The notes under the pieces: generated by a model
Seen by the model: the letters and a program-made list of their open reading frames with translations, nothing else
What the model was told of the DNA's origin: nothing
The model's database searches: none
In this document: positions 36,455-50,000 of the stretch, piece after piece
Layout of the letters: the number at the start of each line of letters is the position of its first letter
Position numbering within the stretch: the stretch's first letter is position 1
NCBI GenBank assembly: GCA_006937955.1
Contig: SSNP01000080.1
Location: 850,597 to 914,596 of the forward strand
Origin: Pachypanchax playfairii
Lineage: Eukaryota > Chordata > Actinopteri > Cyprinodontiformes > Aplocheilidae
DNA: 64,000 nucleotides
Reading direction: 5' to 3'
Made by a program: the position numbers and the translations under genes

Positions 36455-36715
36455 AAAAAGTATTTGCCCCTTATAGATTTCTTGTCTTTTCTTTTTATTG
36501 TTGTTGTTATGCGAATGTTTCAGATGATCAAATTAATCATTAATCATATGATCATACAAATCTGATTAAATACAAAATACAGTTTTCAAATGAAGGGAAA
36601 GAAATCCAAACTCACATCATCCTATTGGAAAAACATAATGACTGATTGCTCCACTTTTAACAGCAACATCTGAAAAATCAGGCATTTGGAACAACTGGAA
36701 GGAATTTTGTCTAGT
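36455..36715 (-). mobile_element. end fragment of a Tc1/mariner-type element
   Basis: The segment starts GCAGTGAAAAAGTATTTGCC, the terminal sequence of a Tc1-like family frequent in fish. Within it, TGTTTCAGATGATCAAATTA, ATACAAAATACAGTTTTCAA, TGACTGATTGCTCCACTTTT and GGAAGGAATTTTG follow in the order expected from terminus to the antisense end of the transposase gene. The rest of the transposase and the other terminus were not found. Confidence 0.55.
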
Positions 36716-37740
36716 TATCTGCAGAACTGCTTGAATTCAGCCACATATAGATTTATGTATTTAATAATAAAGTTTGTGTTGTTCCAACAACTGAGGGTCT
36801 CATTAATATAGGTTTTTGGAAAAAGAGTGTTAAAATCTGCATGGCCTTCATAAAACCTTCTTGTTTGTGTTAAAAATAACACATCAATCAACTTATTTTT
36901 TAACAGTACTTCAAAATATGTTTTGTAAAAAGAGAGAATTTTAATCCTATGGTATGAAAAAATTCCTACCATGATGGTCAATGTAGAGGAGGATAATGTT
37001 CCATCACGTCTGACGTGTTAGAAGATCCTGAAGATTTAAACTCAAGGAGACAGAAAAAATTAGTTGTTAGTTTGAAATAAATTATTTTCTAAAGGTACTT
37101 CATAATATATTTTGGTCGAACTTATAAGACTGAGCAAGAAAGGCCGGGTTCTGAATCTGCACCACATGTCTGAGCTCAACAACAAGATGGTGATGTTGCT
37201 GGTAAAGAAATATCTGAAACTCCACTCTCTTGTCTCAACTTGAACAGTATCACCACCAGCCACAACAGAACAGCAGACAGAGACTCTGGCTGGAGGCTGC
37301 ATGGTGTAAAGACATCACAGGATAAGGAGCCACACAAATCTGTTCATAGCAGTAAGTTCCTCCACTGAAGCTCATGAAGTTTGCAGAGTACTGCTGTCCT
37401 CCCATGTGCTGTTTAATCTCCTGACCCCCAGATAAAGACATCACTCCATCAAGTCAAGAGCAACGCTGTGTAGCAGCATCAGAAACCACTTCTAAATTAA
37501 CAGTTTTATTATATTGTGAAAACATATTTTCATCAATTTATTGCCGTTTGATTTGTTACAATTACTTGTTGTATTTCATGAATAAAGACATTGTAATATT
37601 GATAAAGCAACTCAACAGTGAATAAAAGTAGACACAATTCAGACATAATTAAAAATACGCTTTTAGTGCTCACATACAGTTTCTGATTGAAACTCTTCTA
37701 CTACAGTTAAATTCTTTCCCGGTGATGTTTATTTTGGCAC
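36716..37740. other. intergenic upstream of spen, nothing identified
   Basis: AT-rich. A GC-balanced patch at 37060-37460 has overlapping open frames on the minus strand (one with EWSFRYFFTSNITILLLSSD, one with GGQEIKQHMGGQQYSANFMS) that look like decayed coding sequence, but no family was recognised. Confidence 0.35.
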
Positions 37741-37759
37741 TTGATTGTTTTATTAAAAA

Positions 37760-38012
37760 ACGTGAACTCAGTGTTGCGCGTGAGCGACGGGGCGGCGCAG
37801 CGCAGCTCGCACCCGAGGCCACCGACGGCGTTCACGTTCACGCTGCTCAGATCGAGGACGCGGCGGCTGAGCAGGGAAGCAGCATCAGGCTATCAGGCCC
37901 AGATCGTTCACGGAATCAACCGTCGGTCATTTTGTTCAGGCGGACCTCCGACCGGCAGGGATTAGAAACGTGCCAGATCATATGTGTTTGAACGGGGAAA
38001 GAAGACTGCAAG
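37760..38012 (+). promoter_or_regulatory. CpG-rich spen promoter and 5' UTR region
   Basis: The sequence changes sharply from AT-rich to CpG-dense at about 37770 (GAGCGACGGGGCGGCGCAGC, GAGGACGCGGCGGCTGAGC) and stays so past the spen start codon, as expected of a CpG-island promoter of a widely expressed vertebrate gene. There is no TATA box near the start. The transcription start is not determined. Confidence 0.55.
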
Positions 38013-41000
38013 ATGGTTCGGGAAACCAGACACCTTTGGGTGGGAAATTTACCCGAACATGTTCGAGAGGACAAAATTGTGGAGCATTTTAAACGGTTGG
38101 TTACGCAAGAGAGAACGTATGTTTGTGAAGCCGCGCGCGCTGGCTGCAGTACGAGGGCGAGCCTGCTATCTTTGCTAACTCTGCTAACATTAGCATTTTT
38201 AAGTTTCACTAACCAGAGGATTTATCGCATCATATATGCGTTTTATTACAACTAATTGATTTCTGTTGGAAATACATTTACTAAACGAAAACACATTAAC
38301 CTAAAATCTGATCATTTATATTCGCTCAATAACTTTTGTTAACGTCAGAAGGCAGTTAGCTGGTCTGCTAGCCACCATGCTACCACCCAGCCAACCATTT
38401 TGTGGGAAGTCGACAGGTTTTCGTGATCTGTACAAGTCAGAAAAGGCAGCCAACGTCAATCATAATGCGGGGCAAAATCATTAAAAAACTTATCATATAC
38501 TTATCGTTTGATATATATGTCACATTGACCATTTGTAATATTGACATCTAATATAAACGATCGGTTTTACATATTAAAGAATAAACGATAAGCAACAAAT
38601 CTAACTCTTCAATCGGTTAGTGATTATCATACAGTAATCTTAAGTTTTTGAGAAGCTTTTGTTTCCAAAAACTGCAACTTTTTTATTAAATAGCCGTTAA
38701 CAAGTCATTTACAACTTTGTAATATTGTTATGCTCTCAGGTGCTGCCTAAAACCGAAGCCAAACAATTAATCAACAAACTTCTCTGTAGCTGACAAACAT
38801 TACAGGATCTGATACGTAACTGCAGTTTGATCGCAAGCGCTCTGTTGTTTCTGACGATTTTATGGTGCATGCTTTTCTTGTTTGAAAGAGTGAAATGTCG
38901 TCATGCGTCCCAGTATTGTATTTACTTAAGTTTTTGTTTTGAAAGCTTACAATGTTAGAACGTGTTTCACAACACCAAGCATATTCACTTTATGTAAATA
39001 GCTGCAGACAATTTAGCTCTGTTTTATGGTTTAAAAAGAAAAAAGGTCTAAAGTAAAGTAGATTTTTTTGAGTTTTTAGTCAAATAACATTATAATGTCC
39101 TCCATGGTTTGGATTGTTTGTGTGCTCTGTCTGTTTACTGTTCTAACTGTTTTTCGTAATTTCCTTTAAGGTATGGCCGTGTGGAGAGTGTCAAAGTTCT
39201 GCGAAAGCGAGGGTCAGAAGGAGGTGTTGCAGCCTTTGTGGATTTTGTGGATATTAAAAGTGCACAGAAGGCTCACAATGCTGTCAACAAAATGGGAGAC
39301 AGAGACCTTCGGACTGACTACAATGAGCCTGGGTCAGTTCCTAGTGCTGTGCGGGGCCTTGAAGACAGCTCCCCTTCGAGCAGTCGAGATGTTACAGGAT
39401 TCTCTAGGGGAACAGTTGGTCCTGTGTTTGGCCCACCTGTGTCCCTACACGCGCGGGAGGGACGTTATGAGCGGAGAATAGATGGGTAAGTGGACACGGT
39501 GCCCTCCCTAAAATCCAGGGAATTCTAGGTACCACATAAGTGTAAAGCCAAAACACATAGCGGGGTTATTCACCAGAGATTGATACCTCAAAGAGTTATA
39601 TAAAGGTAATTTAGGGATTGCGCCACTCTCCATCACATCTGACTCGCCATGCCCGTGGAATGTATTTAAATTAATCACACTATCATTTGCTAAGGTAACT
39701 ACATTTCAAGGTTTGTACATCTGTTTTGGATTTTACATTTATAAGGATTATCGTGATGAGTTTTGGAATTATCTTGTGGGGAAACTACCATGAAGAGCTT
39801 TGGATATATGTATTTTTTTCTCAACATGGAATCCGACCATAATTATATGGAATCGTTTGAAGGTGGAAGTAAATCCTAGTTTTTGAAGGATCTGCTTTTT
39901 TCTAAGAGGAATTTATCATCGCTTAGTCATTTTTGTTCCCTCATAGAAAGAGCTGATTGTCGGACTACTTTTTTTTTTGCATCTGTGGATACGGCCTATT
40001 CTGGATCTAAAGTTTTGACCAAGGGGATGGAAGAACTTTAAATTGCTATGCATCACAAGAAAAAGGGAGTCACTGCGTCTGTCCCAAGATATCTCAATGA
40101 CTTCATAATACATTCCCTATGTATTATTGAATATTTGTCCAAAATATTTAACACTGTATCTAGAAGATTTTGCAAGAACATCCATGATCCAAAAAAATGA
40201 ATTCCAAAGAAGACACGTGAAGATTTCCTCTTATTGGATTGTAACTGTCTGGATCTACGTAATAAAATGGCTTAAGCTGGATGTAGTGATGTGATTCCTA
40301 ATGTGGATAAATGCAGTTGTCGTTTATTTGGATTACTCAGACATGGATGTATCTGTGTGAGACCTTAGTAAGAGGAAGAGCCCTCCAACTATGCCAGACC
40401 AAATGGAGGATTATTTTTTAATACCCTGATGAGATCCTGCAAACTAAAGAAGAATTTCCAGGGAAACACCAGCAGGGATCTCTGTGCAGTGGAATTATGT
40501 GATGCCAAAAGTCCACAGGGATTTCATGTGATGTGCCCAGACATTCCAGCTTGTACGGAGTTAAATATCAAGGTGTTAACCAGTGGAATACATTTTTATC
40601 TATTGTTTGTTTAATTTAACTGTACTTTTTTCTAACTTCATTCCAAACTTTTGGATATATTACTTCCTCCTACTACAAGTACCACTGAGACTAATCCATT
40701 CGGAGAGTTTCTTCATGCAAGATTCGGCCTGTTTATTACCTGGAATTAGCGGAATACTCTGGAGTTCATCATTTTTGTTACCTGTTATCAAGATTTTATG
40801 TTCCTGTATTTTTTTAGCTGCCCTAATTAGGAATCCTGTTTCAAAGTAGTTTTTGTTATTTTTCCATTGCTCGAAGAAAATTTAATAGCTAGACTTCAAA
40901 CCGTGGATTATACTTCAGTACTGGCCTGTTCCTCAAAGTTTGAAGAGAACGTGAAAGAGGAGAACCATTTTTTCCTAATTAAATCATTGATTTTTTTTTC

Positions 41001-44000
41001 TTTTTTAATCCCTTGGTTTTTCATTCGGGCTCTCACATTCTGACCACCTAGATTTTAATTGGATTAGTTTGGTAACTTCTTTTTTAAAAGGTTGGTATTG
41101 CTCTGGTTTATGCATATTTTCTTCTTCTCAACTTTAGTGCCGTATGATATTAGTTTTACACTGATTCCAGAGAAAAAATTTGATGCCAGATATGACAAAT
41201 ATTAATTTCTCAAACTGCAGACCTGGTATGTGTTAATGCTTAATTCCTTTATTTGGCAATTAAAATATGAAGAATTTTTTTTGTTACTCAAATATTATTT
41301 ATACATTTTGTATCACACGCATTTGTTTTTTTTACTCTTCTGAGATTCTTGATAGAATTGTTCCCTTGGAATTTAAAAAGAAATATTTCATTTTGATATT
41401 TGTCGTATCTGCAGTCTTGCTTCTTGTGACGGTTTGACTTTACATTTCAGAAAAGGCAATGATCAAATTTTCATGATCAATTATCATTGTTCCAAGGAAA
41501 TTAATAATGGATTTATTCCTACCAATAGTTTTGCTTTTTTTGTATTTTTAATAGTGCCAGTAAATTCATTTATATTATTGACATATACTTTGTCAATAGG
41601 AGTTAGTTTTTTTTTCTTATTATGTAGTTAACTGTTAGATTATTTTATTTATTTGTGGCACATGCAGCATTTTTCCTGTTTAGTGTTACAATATTCAAAC
41701 TGTTAAGAGACAGTGCAAACATTTCTGCTGTAGTAAAAATGATGGGGAAACACTGGTAGTTCTGACTTAAACCTGATTAAGCCACTGAATTTGTTGCATC
41801 TTTGCTGACTAGATGTTTATTATAGTAGAGCAGGTGAAATGGAAGAATTTATCTAACATTTTTAAAATCTCTCTACCATGTTCTTAATTCACAGTAGTAC
41901 AGAAAGCCGTGAACGTGCATATGATCACAGCCCATATGGACACCATGACCGCAGTGGAACTTTCGACAGACAGCGTCACTACAACGCTGAGTATTACCGT
42001 GATCGCTCTGTCTTTGCTACTGCTGGCCCGGGGAGCAGTGCTATTGGAGGGAGTTTCGAGGCATCAGACCCACATTTTGACTCTAGAATACGAGACCCGT
42101 TTACTCTTACTAATTCAGCACGACGTGACCTGTACAGAGATGACCGAGGGCGGCGTGCTGATCGGACCTATCATCGCAGACGAAGCAGATCATCTCATTC
42201 CTCTCAGTCAAGGCATCCCTCGCCTCAACGGACCACAGGACAAACCTCCAAAACTCCCCACTCCCCTAAACGAACCCCCTTGTCCCCGGGGAGAGGCCCA
42301 AGATCGCGATCTCGTAGCAGATCCTCAAGCTCTGACTCTATAAGCAGCACCAGTAGCACAGGCAGTGGCAGGTATGACATCTGATTTGAGCATGTTTTAC
42401 TTAATAAACAACACAATCGTAGGAAAAAGCATTAAGACAAATTTTTTTAAAAACCTGTCTTATGCTTGATTTGTTTTGGTGTACGTACTCATGCTTGTGT
42501 TTTTCCCTGTTTTAGTGATTCAAACAGCAGCTCGAGCGATGGTTCTCGGGCACGTTCTGTTCAGTCATCAGCCACACATGCACCTCCTCAGTCCTCTATG
42601 GCCCTAGATTCTGAAGAGCCACGTAGAAGCTTTGGAATTAAAGTGCAGAATCTACCAGTGCGCTCCACAGGTGAGTACAACATTCAGCCGGTACGCAGAA
42701 CTGTTAGGACCCTTTAACATAGGAAGCAGTGGGCTCAGAATGCCCTGTCCAAACCCATCCATCTGCATGCAATGCATGGACACAAAGTGGGGGTGCACCA
42801 TGCCACATAGCATGCCACATAGCATGCCACTAGGGTCCCAAATTACCTTGCCCCCTACCTGAAAGAGAGAAGTTTATCTGTCAGAGGTCTGATGTGATCA
42901 CAAACACATTCACTCTTCACATTCCCATTTTCATCTCTGTAAATGGAATTTGGCTTTTATCTGAAAATCAGATTGATGCTGCATTCAAGAAGTAGCTGTA
43001 AAAACTAGCTTCTTCTGTAACAGATGTTCCCCAGCAGTCTGGACTGCATGTTGGTTAGATGTTTGCAGCCTTGTCCAGCGTTTTCAGCTTAACTCTGTCA
43101 GCGCTCACTGCTTCCTATGTGAAAGACCCTTTAGTCGTGTTGTTAAAGGAAGTTAAAATGACATCACATCACATGTTTTTGAGTTAACGGGAATGCAGAG
43201 TGATTTAAGACACATGTTGCTACAACTGGAACAATACAAGTCTCTAGTTGAGCAAAGTTTATCCAGTTATACAGAAGTGGAAACTAACTGAAAGTAAATT
43301 TGAGTTAACTGTTTTTACTTTGAATCCAGAGTGTTTTATTATGTTTATATTAGGATATTTTTCCTTCTCCACATTTTGGATAAAAAGTTGATCTCCCCTG
43401 AGTGCCTTTATGTTATAATTATCTTTTTAAAGAATTTCTGATCTTGTTTCTTGTAATGAGATTTATTATTAGATACTAACTTCAATTCACTCTGCAGACA
43501 CAAGTTTAAAAGATGGACTCTTCCATGAATTTAAGAAATATGGAAAAGTGACATCAGTGCAGATCCATGGTGTATCAGAGGACCGGTATGGTTTGGTGTT
43601 CTTCAGACAACATGAGGACCAGGAGAAAGCCCTCAATGTTTCGAAAGGAAAGCTGTTCTTTGGGATGCTTATTGAGGTCACTGCCTGGAATGGTCCTGGT
43701 AAGTGATGATTTGTTCTTTTTCCTTATTGCAAACACTTTTTTTTTTTTTTCAAAACTAAACCTAACTGAATTTGAACAGTCTAAATGATTTTTTTGTGCC
43801 TGTAATATTAATAAACCGCTTTTCTTAGAAACAGAGTCTGAAAATGAGTTCAGACCTTTGGATGGACGCATAGATGAGTTCCATCCCAAAGCTACTAGGA
43901 CGCTGTTCATAGGGAACCTTGAGAAAACCACAAGTTATCAACAACTTCTCGACATTTTTCAGCGGTTTGGAGAAATTGTTGTAAGTTGCCACAGAGCTTT

Positions 44001-47000
44001 GTTTTGTAGAAATAAATGTTTTCATTTTATATATTCTGTAATTGGTGACTTTTCTTCTCAAGGACATTGACATCAAGAAAACCAATGGAGTTCCCCAGTA
44101 TGCCTTTGTCCAGTATTCTGATATTGCCAGTGTTTGCAAAGCCATAAAGAAAATGGATGGAGAGTATCTTGGGAACAACAGGCTAAAGGTAGGAGCTACT
44201 TATTTCTGTACATGATCAGTCTGATTCAGTGCTTTGTGTATATAATAAGCATATATATTTTTTTTTTTTCTCTGTGCAGCTTGGTTTTGGGAAGAGTATG
44301 CCCACGACGTGTGTGTGGATTAATGGTTTGACTCCCAACGTTACGGAGCAGTACCTTACACGACACTTCTTGCGCTACGGACATGTCATGAAGGTAAGTT
44401 CTTGTTTTCTCCTGCTTATGATAGCCTGATCCTACTGTTAGTGGTAAATCTTCGCTATAAATGGGACATTTTTTATTATTTGTACTTAGGTTGTGCTTGA
44501 TCGACTAAAGGGAATGGCCCTCATCCTGTACAGCAACACAGATTTTGCTCAGGCAGCTGTGAGGGAGACAAAAGGATGGAAGATTGGTGGTAATAAAATT
44601 AAGGTAATAAAAAAATTGTAAAAATTGTTATAAATCTGATTTTTAGTTATACCTTCTATTTAATTTGTATGTTTAATCACATTTAATAGGTGGATTTTGC
44701 AAGTCAAGAAAGTCAGATGGCGTTCTACCGCTCAATGCAAACCTCAGGTCAAGACATTAGAGATTTCTACGAAATTCCACCTGAACGACGGTAAATTGAT
44801 GTATTTTTGACATATTTACATTGTTTCTTCTGCATCTACAGTTTTAAGGAAATTGACTTTAACATTTTCCCTCTAGGGATAAGTAAAGAATCTAACGATG
44901 TAATTATGCCTATCATAACATTCTAATGTTGACATTACAACTATTGAACCAAACCTGCTTTTACCCTTTAACTTCTGAAGGGATACATTTTTAGGTTTAT
45001 GAAAGTCTTGAATTTTCTTTCCTTTTAATTTTTAGAGAGGATCGCAGACCCCCCTACCATGAATTTCCAGCAGAGAGAGCATACTATGAGAACATCCGAA
45101 CCCCTGGACTTTATCAAGAGGACGCTCGTAGAGAGTATGCTGCAAGAAGCAGAGAGCGCTTTCCTGAACTGGAACATTATCAAGGGGATCACTTTGACCC
45201 TCGGTATCATGAAGACCCAAGAGACTACAGGGACTACAGAGACCCCTTTGAGCAAGACATTAGAAAATACACATATATACAAAGAGAACGAGAAAGAGAG
45301 CGGGAGCGTTTTGAAGCTGATCGTAGCAGGTGGAGCCCGTCTCATCCAAGACGAGCCGTTACTCCCACAATATCACCGTCGCCATCTGAACGGGCTCCCA
45401 GAGACTCTGAACGACGAGTTTACAGCCAGTCCTCTGAGAGAAGTGGTAGTGTCAGCTCAGTGTCACCATCACATTTTGACAAATCTGAAAAGAGCCTCCA
45501 TGAACACGCGTCAAAGAGTGAGAAGGGCACTCAGCCAGATCGTGTGGGAGGAACTGACAAAACCAAACGTCCAAAACGAAAAGATAAAGCTGACAAGGAT
45601 AAGGCTGACAAAGATAAACCTGACAAGGGTAAATCCAGAAAATCAAAGGGTCAGTCCCCGTCCAACCCAGTACCAGACACAGAACTTGATATTAGTTTTG
45701 ATGGAGGGTCTGGAAGAGGAAAGGGATCGGACCAAGATGCTCCAGAGAAACTGAAATGTAAAGGGGAAAGTGAGGATCTGGCTGGAAACCAGTTGACCGC
45801 TCTGCAAGACTCTACAAAAAGTGAAAGATCTGAAATAAACAAAGGTGATAACTCAGAGATGGATGGAAAAGCTCGACCCAAAAAACATTCAAAGTCTGAT
45901 CTTGGAAGTGATGGGAAAGAGTCATCTGTGGACCTGGATCGCCTTGCTGCAAGAAAAAGGCGATTTGCTGATACAGGTGGAAAGACTTTATCAGGAAAGC
46001 GAAGCAGGCATGAGGATGAAGAAGGTAATCAGTCTTCTGACCTTAGTGCCATTCCCACTTATCTGAAAGAACCAGACACGGACAAACACAAAGATTCACA
46101 ACGAAGAGATGCACGACTCAAAGTTGATAAAAGTGGAAGTCAAAAGGATGGTCACGAGGACTTTAGAGGACAAAGAGAGAAATCCGAGGGATCGTTCGAC
46201 CCACTGGTGTCAAAAAGACATCCTGGAAGCACTTCATCCCGAAGGGTCTCAGAGGAGGGAACTATAGATCAAAGCAGTATAAGAGAACAAGACCACCTGG
46301 CTGCCATCAAACCTATTCAAAATGCTGAAACAAATAAAATTGCCAAGAACAAAGAAGACCATGTCGACATTGACCTCTCTCAGAGTTATCGCAAGCAAAT
46401 GGAACAAAATAGACGTTTACACCTGCAGAAACAGCAGCGTGAGTCTGACAGACTTGAAAAACTGGAATCCTCCCAGAGAAATGAAACTGAAGACTTGGAA
46501 CATCGTAGTCTTGTACATGAGGTTGGTAAACCACCCGAGGACGTCACTGACAATTTTCCATCACACAAGCTGAAAAAATCTGATCAATTTGATACAGAAT
46601 CTGGAACAAAGAGAGAACGTGTGTATAGAAGTAAAAAAAGCGAAGATTCGGAGTGGAACAGCACTCCTCCAGAACACCAGCTCTTGTCTCAGCACGTGGA
46701 TGAAGACTTTTTTGAGGCCTCTCAGAAAGAGTTGAGTCGAAATGATGAGAAAATTCACCTAGATCTTGAGCCGTTTGTGAGTAGAACGCACAGCACACAG
46801 GTGAACAAGACAAACACTCCTCTAAATAGTGTGGAGGAAGATCAACAGAAGAGATGGGAGAGCAGAGGTAAACAAGACTTGTTGCCTAATCTGAGCTTTC
46901 CTAAGAGTGTCAACAAAAACCTTCACAGTCGTAAGCATACTGAGTATGGCGTTTGGCAGGACCTGGAGCCCGGTGAGGTACGATCAGACTCTGAAGAGGA

Positions 47001-50000
47001 CAGAGAAGTCAAACCCCAATCTCCTGTGCCCTCCACGTCTGTTCCTTTTCCAGAAAGGCCAAGACCTGACAGGTTTTCAGATCCCAAACAAGCTCATCTT
47101 GAAAGAAACAAATTCTACTCTTTTGCTTTTGACCAAACTATCACTCCTGATACCAAGGCTCTGCTAGAACGGGCAAAGTCCCTTTCATCTTCTCGAGAAG
47201 ATAACTGGTCATTTTTAGATTATGATTCTCACTTTGTAAATTTTCACAGCAGGAAAGATACTGAGAAAGTTGAATCAGCGCCAAGACCTACACCTTCTTG
47301 GTACAGGAAAAAGATACGAAGTGGATCTGAAGACAAGCTAGATGACAGGAAGGAAGAGCCCAAGCCAGAGGAGCATGAACGCAGGGAACTATTTGCCTCA
47401 CGTTTTCTTCACAGTGCCGTGTTTGAGCTGGACTCTAGACGGCTTCAACACCTTGAAAGGAAACACAAAGAACTCGAGCAAATGCAAAGCCAAGCGAGTC
47501 AGCAAGGAGCAGATGGTGAACTTGAGATGGGGCCAGTTGTCCTTTTTCATAGTCGGTTTTTGGAACTCACACAACTACAGCAGAAGAACAAAACTCAGCT
47601 GCCGCTGGAAGAGAAAGACGACACCACAAACTGTGATGAAATGAAAGAGGAGGAGGCGCCTGAACCAGAACAAGTTCTGCAGTCTACTAGTGGAACAGAA
47701 TCTTTAACAGAAGCAGACATTAAACCTGTCTGTCCAGCTGAAGAAGTGACTCCTCAACAAAAACACACACCTGTCACTATCACCAAGTCTGTAAACAAGG
47801 ACATGCTTCCCTCAGATGACAAATGTGTGCCACTAACTCCAGTTCCTGATGAATGTCCACCAGAGTCTTTAATAAAAGTAAAAAAGGAGGTAAAAGAAAG
47901 TGAAGACGTTGTTCTCGCACAAAATTCACCAAATGAGACAAAAACAAAGTCTGAACCTGAACCTTTAGCAGTTTCTGAACCCAACTTTTCATTCAGTGCT
48001 TCTAAAGTTTCTCCAGCGGAAGAGAAACAGGACTTGATTACTGAGAATGTGAAAGCTCCAGTTCAAGAAGAACCGTGTTGCCCTGCATTTAATAAAGAGT
48101 TAGTCGACAATTCAGAGCTGAAACTTGATACTGAGACGACTCAACCTGAGGTGCCCATAGCTAGCAGTCCAGTACATCCTAGTTGTGTTGACGATGTGGA
48201 TGTAATTAAGAAGGAAATGTATTCCACCTGTGAACCAGCTGCAGAGCCTGAAGGAGAGAAGAAACTTCTCATTGTGAAAGAGCAGATTCCTGTTAACAAT
48301 GACACAAACGAAGAGCCGGTCTCTTCTCTGAAAGAGAACAAAGCAAAAGAAATTAAAATGAAAAAGGGGAAACAATCTCCTGCTCATGTTGCTCAAGTAC
48401 CTGCAGTGTCTGCCTCAGTTTCTGAGAAACAAGCTACACGCAAGAGTGAGCGCATCGACAAAGAGAAACTGAAACGCGGCTCGTCTCCGAGAGCTGAAGC
48501 CAAGTCGACTGGCAAGTCTCCTATTCATGGGTCTGATCAGGATGTGTTTGAGCAGAGCATATCATCAGGCAGAGCAAGACGAAGAAATGTAAAATCTGTT
48601 TATGCCACCCCAGTTGAAGATGATGCACCGGTTCGTTGTGGAAAGGACATTACAGAGTCTCCACGCTCTGCACGAAAGCGAGGCACAGAGAAAGATGTAA
48701 TGCAACAAAACACTGAGCAAGAACCTCCTGCTCCACCCCATCCAATAAAACGAGGTCGTCCTCCTAAGAACCGCAAACTCTGGGAAGAAAGTTCAGCAGC
48801 TAAAGCAGAAAAATTAAAGGCAGAGAACAAAGACACTGATTCAAATGAATCAGAAAGTGGTGAACGTATTTCAAGGGTTTCTAAAGGGAAAATATCTCCA
48901 CCAGTCCCAAAAGCTTCATTAAATCAGATATCTTCAGCCCCAGGATCTGGATCAGCAAGAAAAGGGGACAAAAGAGAAGCAACTGATGAGGTGCAAGAAA
49001 CGCATTTTACTGATGTGGAAAATTTAGTAGATTCATCAAGTTCAAGCAAAGATTTATCTGTAAAAAATGAAAATGCAAAGAAAGATGAAAAAGTCAAGCA
49101 AGGGACAGAACCGAGCAAAGATCAAGATGTTCTCCATGAAAAGAACACAGAGGAAAAGTCAAACGGGAAAGAGACGGACTGTCTGGTCGATGAGAAACCT
49201 GTTTCAGAGAAGGATAATAGTGTTAGAGGAAAAATCAAACCAACCAGGAATCCCAAGTCCCCTGTGCTCAAGAACCTCGAAATCAGACTAAATATGACCG
49301 AAGTCAAAGATCATCTTCAGTTTGTCGATGAAGCGCTTGGAAATCAAGAAGATGCACTAAAAAAGATTCGACCCGGTGACCCAATTGATTCTGTTTCAAA
49401 AAGCATAAATGCTAACAAAGAATGTCCTAATGAAGAAAAAGATACAAAGCAACTTGAAACCTCAAAAAGTTTAATCTCACAGGAGCGAGAACTGGAGCAG
49501 GCAGTGGAGAACATCGCCAAACTTACTGATCCATCTTTTCCAACAAAACCACCAACCCCACCTGTCCATCCTGCAGAAGCAAAAAGTGACACGGACGAGG
49601 AAAAACCTGCAAACGCAGCCAGTGAGACAGAACTGATGGCTGCTATTGACTCAATAACTGCTGACGATGCAAGTGCATCACTGACTCAAGCTCCTCCAGT
49701 GAGTACAAATGTGTCTTCAGAACCTGAAATACAAGAATTCATTCAGCCTGGCAAAGTAGAGGAAGTGGAAACAAATGTTTCTGCTATGCAGGATGAGCCT
49801 GCTCACTCAAACACACCCAGAAAAGGTCAAAAAGGACGACCAAGAACAATTAAACGTTCTAAAGTTCTAAAACAAACTAAAGATCTAAAAGAGGAACCAG
49901 TTGAGGAACTGATGATGCCTTTAGCTGAGAACACAACTTCAGATGTAAAGATTGAGTCTGAGACACCGCCATCAGCAGCAGCTGCTGCAGTTATTACTTC

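Noticed and set aside
45460..45462. GTG at 45460 as the start of a separate 2,269-residue protein
   Set aside because: It is simply inside spen exon 11. The upstream 423 bases of the exon are in the same frame and match SPEN.
45059..45754. A 231-codon plus-strand frame over the start of spen exon 11
   Set aside because: It is in another frame than the conserved SPEN reading (RDYRDYRDPFEQDIR) and has no domain of its own.
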